25,434 nucleotides of DNA from the NCBI GenBank assembly GCA_946480015.1, contig CAMLIL010000085.1, forward strand, positions 1 through 25,434, in the 5' to 3' direction. This stretch comes from an uncultured Oxalobacteraceae bacterium. Lineage in GTDB: Bacteria; Pseudomonadota; Gammaproteobacteria; Burkholderiales; Burkholderiaceae. A program made the translations under genes and the position numbers. Within the stretch, counting starts at the first letter, position 1. The number at the start of each line of letters is the position of its first letter. Below, in pieces: positions 17,618-24,850 of the stretch. The notes beneath the pieces were generated by a model. That model ran no database searches and had not been told where the DNA came from. It was given only the letters and a program-made list of their open reading frames with translations.

Positions 17618-17971
17618 TTACCTCGGGTGTTTGACGTAAAACCGTTCGGATGGATAAGGGTGCATATTGCGATATGGCGGGATGTGGCGTTTCACCAGAC
17701 AATTGAATCGCTGCCACGAGAGACGGTGACGCTGGCTACGACGCATCAACATTCGCCGCCACGCCCGGCAGACTTCGCTTCGGAAGCTGGTCAGTCGATA
17801 GGCATTGCCGGGAACTGCGAAGTAATTGAAGTACCCCCGCACCACGCCTGCCAGCCACTTGCCGACCTGCGGAATGGGCAGATGCATCTTCTTTCTCAAC
17901 TGTTCCCGTATTGCTTTTAACGTTGCCCGCATCCTCTTCTTGACGGTCAGCCGCAGTTCCGTGAACCACCC
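17618..17971 (-). pseudogene. ltrA: C-terminal remnant of a group II intron reverse transcriptase/maturase
   Basis: The last ~117 residues of the minus-strand frame match the maturase (thumb/X) end of group II intron proteins: TVKKRMRATLKAIREQL, then RKKMHLPIPQVGKWLAGVVR, GYFNYFAVPGN, a Trp-Arg-Arg segment, RRSQRHRLSWQRF, and the ending MHPYPSERFYVKHPR before TAA. A full-length protein would have several hundred residues with a YADD-type reverse transcriptase core. Here everything upstream of about 17971 is unrelated, low-complexity GC-rich sequence, so the RT domain is missing and the element cannot move on its own. Confidence 0.85.
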
Positions 17972-18045
17972 GGCCCTCAATGACCGAACCGGGCGGCGTT
18001 GCGCGAGCCAGCCGTAAGCAATGATCGGGGCAATGCCACGGACCG

Positions 18046-18074
18046 GCAGTTGCTCGCCCGCCGGTACCGCGCTG
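18046..18074 (+). repeat. Imperfect 29-bp direct repeat, copy 1
   Basis: Begins GCAGTTGCTCGCCCG and contains CCGGTACCGC; matches 18152-18180 at 25 of 29 positions by eye. The 106-bp offset is not a multiple of three, so it is not a simple in-frame coding repeat. Confidence 0.55.
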
Positions 18075-18151
18075 CCGTCGCAGCGGCCAACTCCATGGTG
18101 CTGGTACGCACCAGCTGGTAAATGGCGCCTGGCCGGCGCCCCGGTCGACCT

Positions 18152-18180
18152 GCAGCTGCTCACCGGCCGGTACCGCACTG
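18152..18180 (+). repeat. Imperfect 29-bp direct repeat, copy 2
   Basis: Begins GCAGCTGCTCACCGG and contains CCGGTACCGC; partner of 18046-18074. After both copies the sequence stays alanine/arginine-codon rich but diverges. Confidence 0.55.
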
Positions 18181-18271
18181 GTCCCGCCAGCGCTCGCCGC
18201 GCGGCCGCCGCAGTGGCTAGTACCACGTGGTGGGCTGTAGCAACGAATGGCATCAATGATAGACACCCTTC

Positions 18272-18300
18272 CCACTAAACGCCTCAGGCGTGGTTAGTGG
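18272..18300. repeat. Bulged hairpin palindrome
   Basis: CCACTAA-ACGCC on the left pairs with GGCGT-GG-TTAGTGG on the right across a TCA loop: 12 bp of stem with a GG bulge. No T-run follows on either strand, so it is not a standard terminator. It marks the change from GC-rich debris to an AT-rich patch and could be an element end. Confidence 0.5.
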
Positions 18301-18363
18301 CGCGGATCAACTTTACACCGTATATTTGAATAAATCAGAAAAAGTTTCTAAAAAAAATTCCAG

Positions 18364-18401
18364 TCTCAACTTATGCGAGAAAAATCTCAACTTATGCGAG
18401 A
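18364..18401 (+). repeat. Two perfect 17-bp iterons at 21-bp period
   Basis: TCTCAACTTATGCGAGA occurs at 18364-18380 and 18385-18401, separated by AAAA. Each copy has TCTC/GAGA inverted ends, and GAGA-AAAA-TCTC between the copies forms a further inverted repeat. This nested symmetry resembles recombinase or replication-protein binding sites; the binding protein is not known. Confidence 0.7.
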
Positions 18402-18434
18402 CTCAACGGGTCGCCGCAGGGGCAAGTTCGCTGC

Positions 18435-19214
18435 TCAAGCAAAGCGCGAAAAATCCGGCTTGCGCTTTTCAAAGAATGCGGTGAAAGCCTCCTTCGCCTC
18501 CGCCCCTTGCAGCATGGCCCCGAACTGCTGGTTTTCGACCGCGATGGCGTCTTGAATCGCACCAGTGCGCGCGCGCTTCATCAGCGCCTTGGTGGCGCGG
18601 ATCGATGCCGCCGGCAGCGCCACCAGCTTGGCCGCCTGGCCGCGCGCGAACACGTGCAGTTCCTCCGGCGCCAGCACTTTCGACACCAGCCCCATCTGAA
18701 GCGCTTCCTGTGCGCCGAACGCTTCGCCCAGCAGCAGCTTTTCGGCCGCGCGCGGATAACCGGCCAGCTGCGGGAACAGCAGGCTCGATGCGAACTCGGG
18801 GCACAGTCCCAGCTGCGCAAACGGCATCGAGAACTTGGCGTTGTCGGCCGCGTACACCAGGTCGCAGTGCAGCAGCAAGGTGGTGCCGATGCCGACCGCG
18901 GCGCCGGCCACGGCCGCCACCACCGGTTTCGACAGGCCTGACAGCGCGCGCATGAACTGGAACACCGGACGCATGTCGTCCGGCTGCCCGTCGACCGGCT
19001 TGAAGTTCTTCAGAAAATCGTCCAGGTCATTCCCGGCCGTGAAAATTTCGGGCTTGCCGATGACGAGGACGGCGCGCACGGCGCTGTCGCTGTCGGCCTC
19101 GCGCAGCGCGTCCGCCATGGTCTGGTACATCGCGCCGGCGATGGCGTTCTTGCGTTCCGGCCGGTTGAATTCGATGGTGAGGATGCCGCCATCCTTGCTC
19201 GTCAACATATCCAC
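18435..19214 (-). CDS. Enoyl-CoA hydratase/isomerase family protein, isomerase-like
   Basis: 259 residues of crotonase fold. The oxyanion-hole segments are IFTAGNDLDDF (around Ala60/Gly61) and AGAAVGIGTTLLLHCDLVYA (around Gly108). The two glutamates of classical hydratases are absent: the GGGCE position reads GIGTT and the second position reads MPF (Phe132). Instead LGLCPEFASS carries Glu140, the arrangement of delta3-delta2-enoyl-CoA isomerases. It probably moves double bonds of unsaturated fatty acyl-CoAs so that they can enter the beta-oxidation cycle encoded upstream. GTG 19214 is chosen because AGGGAG lies 6 nt upstream; ATG 19208 is the alternative. It lies 140 bp beyond the thiolase, behind a terminator, so it has its own promoter or depends on read-through. 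Confidence 0.88.
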   Translation of the reverse strand: MDMLTSKDGGILTIEFNRPERKNAIAGAMYQTMADALREADSDSAVRAVLVIGKPEIFTAGNDLDDFLKNFKPVDGQPDDMRPVFQFMRALSGLSKPVVAAVAGAAVGIGTTLLLHCDLVYAADNAKFSMPFAQLGLCPEFASSLLFPQLAGYPRAAEKLLLGEAFGAQEALQMGLVSKVLAPEELHVFARGQAAKLVALPAASIRATKALMKRARTGAIQDAIAVENQQFGAMLQGAEAKEAFTAFFEKRKPDFSRFA

Positions 19215-19220
19215 TTGCTG

Positions 19221-19226
19221 CTCCCT
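19221..19226 (-). promoter_or_regulatory. Ribosome binding site of the isomerase-like gene
   Basis: AGGGAG on the minus strand, 6 nt before GTG 19214 and 12 nt before ATG 19208. It favours the GTG start and excludes the longer frame that would read back through the terminator. Confidence 0.6.
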
Positions 19227-19295
19227 GGAGATAAAAAATCTTATGTCACCGCTACGTGCAAAGCCCGTGGGAAACACTTCCGGCGACATAGCCTT

Positions 19296-19330
19296 AAAAA
19301 AAAGGGCGCCGAGGTATTCCCGCAGCGCCC
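19296..19330 (-). terminator. Rho-independent terminator after the thiolase gene
   Basis: On the minus strand GGGCGCTGCGGG-AATA-CCTCGGCGCCC forms a GC-rich stem (19330-19304) directly followed by eight T (19303-19296), 25 bp after the thiolase stop. It ends the dehydrogenase-hydratase-thiolase transcript before the isomerase-like gene. Confidence 0.88.
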
Positions 19331-19354
19331 ATGGTGTCGATATCGAACGGCCGA

Positions 19355-20551
19355 TCAGACGCGTTCGAAGATGCCCGCAGCACCCATACCGGTGCCGACA
19401 CACATCGTCACCATGCCGTACTTGAGCTTGTTACGACGCAGTGCATGAACCACGGTCGCGGCGCGGATAGCGCCGGTCGCGCCCAGCGGATGGCCCAGCG
19501 CGATAGCGCCGCCCATCGGATTCACCTTGGCCGGATCGAGGCCCAGGTCACCCATCACCGCCAAGGCCTGCGCGGCAAACGCTTCATTCAATTCAATCCA
19601 GTCGAGCTGGTCCTGGGTGATGCCGGCGGCCGCGCAGGCCGCTGGAATCGCCACTTTCGGACCAATGCCCATGATCTCGGGCGGCACACCCTTGACCGCG
19701 AAGGACGAGAACTTCGCCAGCGGCGTGAGGTTGTGCTCGCGCAGGATCTTTTCGCTGACGATCAGCAGTGCCCCCGCACCATCCGACATCTGCGAGCTGT
19801 TCGCGGCCGTGACGCTGCCCTTGGCGGCGAACACCGGCTTGAGTTTGGCCAGCGACTCCAGGGTGGAGTCGGCACGCGCGCCTTCGTCGGTGTCGACCGT
19901 GCGGGTCTTGACGTCGACCTGGCCGGTGGCCAGGTTGGGCGTACGCGTGATGATCTCGACCGGGCAGGTCTCGTCCTTGAAGTAGCCGGCCTGCTGGGCG
20001 GCGATGGCGCGGCGGTGCGATTCGACCGCGAAGGCGTCCTGCTGCTCGCGCGTCACCTTCCATTGATTGGCCACGTTCTCGGCCGTCAGGCCCATGCCGT
20101 AAGCCATGCCGACGTTCTCGTCGGTGAACATGTTCAGGTTCATGGCGGGATGGTGGCCCATCATCGGCACCATCGACATCGATTCGACGCCGCCGGCGAG
20201 CATCACATCGGCTTCGCCCACGCGGATGCGGTCGGCCGCCATCGCGATGGCGGTGATGCCCGAGGCGCAGTAGCGGTTGACGGTGACGCCGCCCACCGTT
20301 TTCGGCAGGCCAGCCAGCAGCACCGACATGCGGGCGATGTTGAAGCCCTGCTCCGCTTCCGGGAACGAGCAGCCGATGACGGCGTCGGTGATCAGCGCCG
20401 GGTCGAGGCCGGGCACGGACGCCATGGCGGCCTGGATCGCACGCACCAGCAGGTCGTCAGGACGGGTGGTCTTGAACATGCCGCGCGGCGCCTTGCCGAT
20501 CGGGGTGCGCTGGGCGGCGACGATGTAAGCGTCTTGAAGTTGTTTGCTCAT
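19355..20551 (-). CDS. fadA: Acetyl-CoA C-acyltransferase (3-ketoacyl-CoA thiolase)
   Basis: 398 residues, normal thiolase length. The nucleophile is Cys95 in VNRYCASGITAIAMAA, the catalytic His354 is in GGAIALGHPLGATGAI, and the second Cys384 is in MVTMCVGTGMGAAGIFE near the C-terminus; NEAFAAQALAV is also typical. It splits 3-ketoacyl-CoA with CoA to acetyl-CoA and an acyl-CoA shortened by two carbons, the last step of beta-oxidation, in the cytoplasm. It begins 15 bp after the bifunctional dehydrogenase/hydratase gene on the same strand, so the two probably form the usual two-subunit-type functional pair. A biosynthetic acetoacetyl-CoA thiolase has a similar sequence; the operon context favours degradation. 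Confidence 0.95.
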   Translation of the reverse strand: MSKQLQDAYIVAAQRTPIGKAPRGMFKTTRPDDLLVRAIQAAMASVPGLDPALITDAVIGCSFPEAEQGFNIARMSVLLAGLPKTVGGVTVNRYCASGITAIAMAADRIRVGEADVMLAGGVESMSMVPMMGHHPAMNLNMFTDENVGMAYGMGLTAENVANQWKVTREQQDAFAVESHRRAIAAQQAGYFKDETCPVEIITRTPNLATGQVDVKTRTVDTDEGARADSTLESLAKLKPVFAAKGSVTAANSSQMSDGAGALLIVSEKILREHNLTPLAKFSSFAVKGVPPEIMGIGPKVAIPAACAAAGITQDQLDWIELNEAFAAQALAVMGDLGLDPAKVNPMGGAIALGHPLGATGAIRAATVVHALRRNKLKYGMVTMCVGTGMGAAGIFERV

Positions 20552-20566
20552 GTCTGTCTCTCAGTG

Positions 20567-22963
20567 TTAGTTGCGCACAGGCTTACCGGTCTGCATCATG
20601 CCCATGATCCGCTCTTGCGTTTTGGGGTGGCTCAGCAGTTCGAGGAAGGCGCGCCGCTCCTTGTCGAGGAACCACTGTTCGCTCACCACGCTGCCCTGGT
20701 CGATGTCGCCGCCGGATACGATGTCGGCGATCATTTCGCCAAGCTTGAAATCGTGCGCGGAGATGAAGCCGCCGTCACGCATGTTGACCAGCTGGGCCTT
20801 GATGGTGGCCAGGCCGTAACGCCCGGTCGCGATGACGGGTTTGCGCAGCGGTGGACGATAGCCGGCGTCGAACATGGCGCGCGCTTCGACCTTGGCCACA
20901 TGCAGCAGCTCGTACGGATTGAAGACGATGACGTCGTCTTCCTTCAGGTAGCCCATGGCCTTCGCTTCCAGCGCCGACTTGGACACGTTGGCCGTGGCCG
21001 CGTTGGTGAAGCCGGTCTTCAGGAACGCGAGGATATCGGTGCCCTTGGCTTCGTTGGAGGCGCGTACCGCCGCTTCCTTCAGGCCGCCGCCGGCGGGCAC
21101 CAGGCCCACGCCCACTTCGACCAGGCCGATGTAGGATTCGATCGCCGCCACGCGCCTGGACGCATGCAGCGCCAGCTCGCAGCCGCCGCCCAGCGCCATG
21201 CCCGCCACCGCGGCCACCACCGGAATGTTGGAGTACTTCATGGCCATGAAGGTGTCCTGCAGTTCCTTGACGACCGGGTCGATGGCCTTGGCCCCGCCCT
21301 GCATGAACAGCGGCAGCGCGGCCTGCAGGTCGGCGCCGGCCGAGAAGGCGCCGCCTTCGGTGGCATCCGGATGCCAGATCACCAGGCCCTTGAAATTCTT
21401 CGACGCTTCCTCCATGGCCTTCTGCAGGCCCTTGATGACGCCGTCGCCGATCACGTGCATCTTGGTCTTGAACGAGATGATCAGCACATCGTCGTCCTGT
21501 TGCCAGATGCGCACGGAATCGTCTTCGTGGACGGTGGTGCCGGCTACTTTCGCATCGGCGGCGCCGCTGCCGAACACCGGCGCGCGGAACGGCTGGCGTT
21601 CGTACACGGCCAGGTTCGAGCGCGGCACATAGCTGTTGCTGATGGCCGAGTACGAGCCTTCAGGGGTGTGCACGCCCTTCTCGGAAACCGGTGCCTCGAA
21701 CACCCAGGCCGGCAGCGCTGCGCTGCACAGGGCCTTGCCGGCGTCGATGTCTTCCTTGACCCAGTTGGCGATCTGGGTCCAGCCGGCAGCCTGCCAGGTC
21801 TCGAAGGGGCCGACGCTCCAGCCGAAGCCCCAGCGCATGGCGAAGTCGACGTCGCGCGCGTTGTCGGCGATCGAGCCGAGGTGCACGGCGATGTAATGGA
21901 AGGCGTCGCGGAAGATCGCCCACAGGAACTGCGCCTGCGGGTTGGTCGAATCGCGCATGGCCTTGAATTTCTTGACCGGGTCCTTCTCCTTCAGAATGCG
22001 GGCGACGATGTCGGCCGCCTTGCCGCCGCCGGCGACGTATTCGCCGCTGGCGAAGTCCAGGCGCATGATCTCCTTGCCGACCTTTTTATAGAAGCCGGCG
22101 CCAGCCTTCTGGCCGAGCGCGCCGCCGGCCACCAGCCTGGCCAGCACGTCCGGGGTTTTGTAGACCGGGAAGAAGGGATCGTCGGCCAGGTTGTCCTGCA
22201 TGGTCTTGATCACGTGGCCCATCGTGTCCAGGCCGACCACGTCGGCGGTACGGAAGGTGCCGGACTTGGCGCGGCCCAGTTTGGCGCCGGTCAGGTCGTC
22301 GACCACGTCCACGGACAAGCCGAATTTTTCGGCTTCGTGCATGGTCGCCAGCATGCCGAAGATGCCGACCCGGTTGGCGATGAAGTTCGGGGTGTCCTTG
22401 GCGCGCACGACGCCCTTGCCCAGGGTGGTCGTCAGGAAGCCTTCGAGCTGGTCGACGATGGCCGGGCTGGTGGCGGCGGTCGGAATGATCTCGACCAGGT
22501 GCATGTAGCGCGGCGGATTGAAGAAGTGCACGCCGCAAAAGCGCGCCTTCAGGCCTTCGTCGAAGCCTTCGGCCAGGGTCGTGATCGACAGGCCGGAGGT
22601 GTTCGAGGCGAAGATCGCGTTCGGCGCGATGTGCGGGGCGACCTTCTTGTACAGGTCGTGTTTCCAGTCCATGCGCTCGGCGATGGCTTCGATGATCAGG
22701 TCGCAGCCGGCCAGCACGTCGAGGTTGTCTTCGTAGTTGGCCACTTCGATCAGCGCGGCGTCGTCCTTGCTGCCGAGCGGCGCGGGGCTGAGTTTTTTCA
22801 GGTTTTCGATGGCGCGCAGGACGATGCCGTTCTTGGCGCCGTCCTTGGCCGGCAGATCGAACAGCACCACCGGCACGCGCGCGTTGACGCAGTGGGCGGC
22901 GATCTGCGCACCCATCACGCCGGCGCCGAGCACGGCGACTTTCTTGACGATGAAATTGGTCAT
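20567..22963 (-). CDS. Bifunctional 3-hydroxyacyl-CoA dehydrogenase / enoyl-CoA hydratase
   Basis: 798 residues. The N-terminal dehydrogenase half has the NAD-binding VAVLGAGVMGAQIA (Gly13, Gly15, Gly18) and the catalytic pair His146 (HFFNPP) and Glu158. The middle (about 190-440) is the dehydrogenase C-terminal domain, with a partial second copy. The C-terminal half (about 485-700) is a crotonase domain with both hydratase glutamates: Glu596 (LGGGCELALH) and Glu616 (GLVEVGVGLVPAGGG), 20 residues apart as in classical hydratases. The order, dehydrogenase first and hydratase last, is that of FadN-like proteins and opposite to FadB. It hydrates trans-2-enoyl-CoA and oxidises the product to 3-ketoacyl-CoA for the adjacent thiolase. 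Start ATG 22963 has AAGGAT 7 nt upstream; it lies 18 bp after the acyl-CoA dehydrogenase gene. Confidence 0.95.
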   Translation of the reverse strand: MTNFIVKKVAVLGAGVMGAQIAAHCVNARVPVVLFDLPAKDGAKNGIVLRAIENLKKLSPAPLGSKDDAALIEVANYEDNLDVLAGCDLIIEAIAERMDWKHDLYKKVAPHIAPNAIFASNTSGLSITTLAEGFDEGLKARFCGVHFFNPPRYMHLVEIIPTAATSPAIVDQLEGFLTTTLGKGVVRAKDTPNFIANRVGIFGMLATMHEAEKFGLSVDVVDDLTGAKLGRAKSGTFRTADVVGLDTMGHVIKTMQDNLADDPFFPVYKTPDVLARLVAGGALGQKAGAGFYKKVGKEIMRLDFASGEYVAGGGKAADIVARILKEKDPVKKFKAMRDSTNPQAQFLWAIFRDAFHYIAVHLGSIADNARDVDFAMRWGFGWSVGPFETWQAAGWTQIANWVKEDIDAGKALCSAALPAWVFEAPVSEKGVHTPEGSYSAISNSYVPRSNLAVYERQPFRAPVFGSGAADAKVAGTTVHEDDSVRIWQQDDDVLIISFKTKMHVIGDGVIKGLQKAMEEASKNFKGLVIWHPDATEGGAFSAGADLQAALPLFMQGGAKAIDPVVKELQDTFMAMKYSNIPVVAAVAGMALGGGCELALHASRRVAAIESYIGLVEVGVGLVPAGGGLKEAAVRASNEAKGTDILAFLKTGFTNAATANVSKSALEAKAMGYLKEDDVIVFNPYELLHVAKVEARAMFDAGYRPPLRKPVIATGRYGLATIKAQLVNMRDGGFISAHDFKLGEMIADIVSGGDIDQGSVVSEQWFLDKERRAFLELLSHPKTQERIMGMMQTGKPVRN

Positions 22964-22981
22964 GACGTTTATCCTTGTGTC

Positions 22982-24772
22982 TTAGAACAGGTCGGCGTCG
23001 AGCGCCATCAGGTTGGCCGAACCGGAGCGGGCCTGGCGGATCAGCATGGCGGTCTCCGGATACAGGCGGCCGAAGTAGAAGCGCGCGGTAGCCAGCTTGG
23101 CTTTGTAGAAGTTGTCGCCCGAATCCTGCTTGGCCAGTGCGACCTTGGCCATCTGGGCGAAGAAGTAGGAGAACACCAGGTGGCCCACGACGCGCAGGTA
23201 AGGCACGGCGGCGGCGCCCACTTCGTCCTGATTCTGGAAGCCCTTCATGCCGATTTCCATGGTCAGCTTGGTGACCTTGTCGCCCAGCTCGCCCAGCGGC
23301 GTGACGAATTCGGACAGCGATTCATCCAGGCCGTTGTCTTCGACGAAGGCCTTGATCTTCTCGCCGAACTTGCGCAGCTTGGCGCCGTTGTCCATCAGGA
23401 TCTTGCGGCCCAGCAGGTCGAGCGACTGCACGGTGTTGGTGCCTTCGTAGATCATGTTGATGCGGGCGTCGCGCACGTACTGCTCCATGCCCCACTCGCT
23501 GATGTAGCCGTGGCCGCCGTACACCTGCAGCGCTTCCGAGGTGGCGATCCAGCCGTTATCGGTCAGGAAGGCCTTGATCACGGGAGTGAGCAGCGCGACT
23601 TCGTCGGCGCACTCCTTGCGTACTTCCTCGTCCGGGTGGTGCAGTTCGCGGTCGATTTGAAGGGCGACATAGGACGAGAAGGCGCGCGCGCCTTCGGCGT
23701 AGGCTTTGGCGGTGAGCAGCATGCGGCGCACGTCCGGGTGCACGATGATCGGGTCGGCCGGCTTGTCCGGGGCTTTCGGGCCGGACAGGCTGCGCATCTG
23801 GATGCGGTCCTTGGCGTACACCAGCGCGTTCTGGTACGCCACTTCGGTCAGGCCGAGCGACTGCATGCCCACGCCCAGGCGGGCCGCGTTCATGAACACG
23901 AACATGGCGTTCAGGCCCTTGTTCGGCTGGCCGATGATCCAGCCCTTGGCCCCGTCCAGGTTCATCTGGCAGGTCGAGTTGCCGTGGATGCCCATCTTCT
24001 CTTCGATGGCGCCGCAGGCGATGTTGTTGCGCTCGCCGGGCGAACCATCGGCGTTGGGCAGGAACTTCGGCACCAGGAACAGCGAGATGCCTTTCGAGCC
24101 TTCCGGCGCATCCGGCACGCGGGCCAGCACCAGGTGGAGGATGTTCTCGCTCATGTCATGTTCGCCGGCCGAGATGAAGATCTTCGAGCCGGTGATCGAC
24201 CACGAACCGTCCGCCTGCGGCAGCGCTTTCGAGCGCAGCATGCCCAGGTCGGTGCCGCAGTGGGCTTCGGTCAGGCACATGGTGCCGGTCCACTCGCCCG
24301 AGACGAGCTTGGGCAGGTAGGTTTTCTTCTGCTCCTCGGTGCCGTGCTCCAGCAGGCACTCGTAGGCGCCGTGCGACAGGCCGGGGTACATCGTCCAGGC
24401 CTGGTTGGACGAGTTGAGCATCTCGTAGAACGAGTTGTTCAGCACCACCGGCAAGCCCTGGCCGCCGTATTCGGGATCGCAGGCCAGCGCTGCCCAGCCG
24501 CCTTCGACATACTGTTTATACGCCTCCTTGAAACCCTTCGGCGTGCTGACGGTTTTGTCGGCCGCATTGAAGTGGCAGCCTTCGCGGTCGCCCGAATGAT
24601 TCAGCGGGAACAGCACGTCCTGCGTGAATTTGGCGCCCTCTTCCAGCACCTGGTTGATGATGTCGGCGTCGACATCCTCGAACTTCGGCATCTGCTTGAG
24701 CTCTTCGGCGACATTAAGGAACTCGTGCAGAACGAACTGCATATCCCGGATTGGCGCGACGTACTGACCCAT
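22982..24772 (-). CDS. Acyl-CoA dehydrogenase (long form, ~600 aa)
   Basis: 596 residues from ATG 24772, chosen because AGGAGA lies 6 nt upstream; the longer frame from GTG 24787 would start at the edge of that ribosome site. Typical features are the FAD/substrate segment MCLTEAHCGTDLGMLRSKAL (about 165-184), ITGSKIFISAGEHD, the QVYGGHGYISEWGMEQYVRD block (416-435) and the catalytic base Glu443 in MIYEGTNTVQ. It is longer than ~380-residue medium-chain enzymes, with an extra C-terminal helical domain after about 460, as in the ~600-residue dehydrogenases common in proteobacteria. It introduces the trans-2 double bond into fatty acyl-CoA using FAD, the first step of the cycle. Chain-length preference cannot be read from sequence. 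Confidence 0.94.
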   Translation of the reverse strand: MGQYVAPIRDMQFVLHEFLNVAEELKQMPKFEDVDADIINQVLEEGAKFTQDVLFPLNHSGDREGCHFNAADKTVSTPKGFKEAYKQYVEGGWAALACDPEYGGQGLPVVLNNSFYEMLNSSNQAWTMYPGLSHGAYECLLEHGTEEQKKTYLPKLVSGEWTGTMCLTEAHCGTDLGMLRSKALPQADGSWSITGSKIFISAGEHDMSENILHLVLARVPDAPEGSKGISLFLVPKFLPNADGSPGERNNIACGAIEEKMGIHGNSTCQMNLDGAKGWIIGQPNKGLNAMFVFMNAARLGVGMQSLGLTEVAYQNALVYAKDRIQMRSLSGPKAPDKPADPIIVHPDVRRMLLTAKAYAEGARAFSSYVALQIDRELHHPDEEVRKECADEVALLTPVIKAFLTDNGWIATSEALQVYGGHGYISEWGMEQYVRDARINMIYEGTNTVQSLDLLGRKILMDNGAKLRKFGEKIKAFVEDNGLDESLSEFVTPLGELGDKVTKLTMEIGMKGFQNQDEVGAAAVPYLRVVGHLVFSYFFAQMAKVALAKQDSGDNFYKAKLATARFYFGRLYPETAMLIRQARSGSANLMALDADLF

Positions 24773-24850
24773 AATTTCTCTCCTCACAACTCGGTTGCGT
24801 TTGATGGTATGTGCATTAAAGCGGATGCGGCGGTGCGTAGTGCTTGGAAC
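24773..24850 (-). promoter_or_regulatory. 78-bp gap between regulator and acyl-CoA dehydrogenase genes
   Basis: The gap holds the dehydrogenase ribosome site (AGGAGA at 24784-24779). No clear terminator, strong sigma-70 promoter or palindromic operator is visible, so the operon promoter may lie here in weak form or upstream of the regulator, outside the window. Confidence 0.35.

Larger units (their letters stand above)
17972..18434. other. Gene-free, repeat-rich debris
   Basis: No convincing gene on either strand. The left part (to about 18240) is GC-rich and contains an imperfect 29-bp direct repeat; a plus-strand frame ending at TAA 18119-18121 (RQLLARRYRAAVAAANSM) could be a decayed protein tail but has no start or context. 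The right part (18300-18405) is sharply AT-rich and carries a hairpin and two iterons. It separates the cassette region from the beta-oxidation locus. Confidence 0.5.

Noticed and set aside
18021..18278. Plus-strand 85-codon frame in the debris region
   Set aside because: No ribosome site, its reading frame switches relative to the direct repeat, and it is antisense to the frame that ends in maturase sequence.
18364..18401. CRISPR-like repeat
   Set aside because: Only two copies with a 4-nt gap; no spacers and no cas genes.
19209..19403. N-terminal extension of the isomerase-like protein up to 19403
   Set aside because: It would read back through the terminator and into the thiolase 3' end; the encoded residues do not resemble a crotonase-fold N-terminus, and a good ribosome site precedes GTG 19214.
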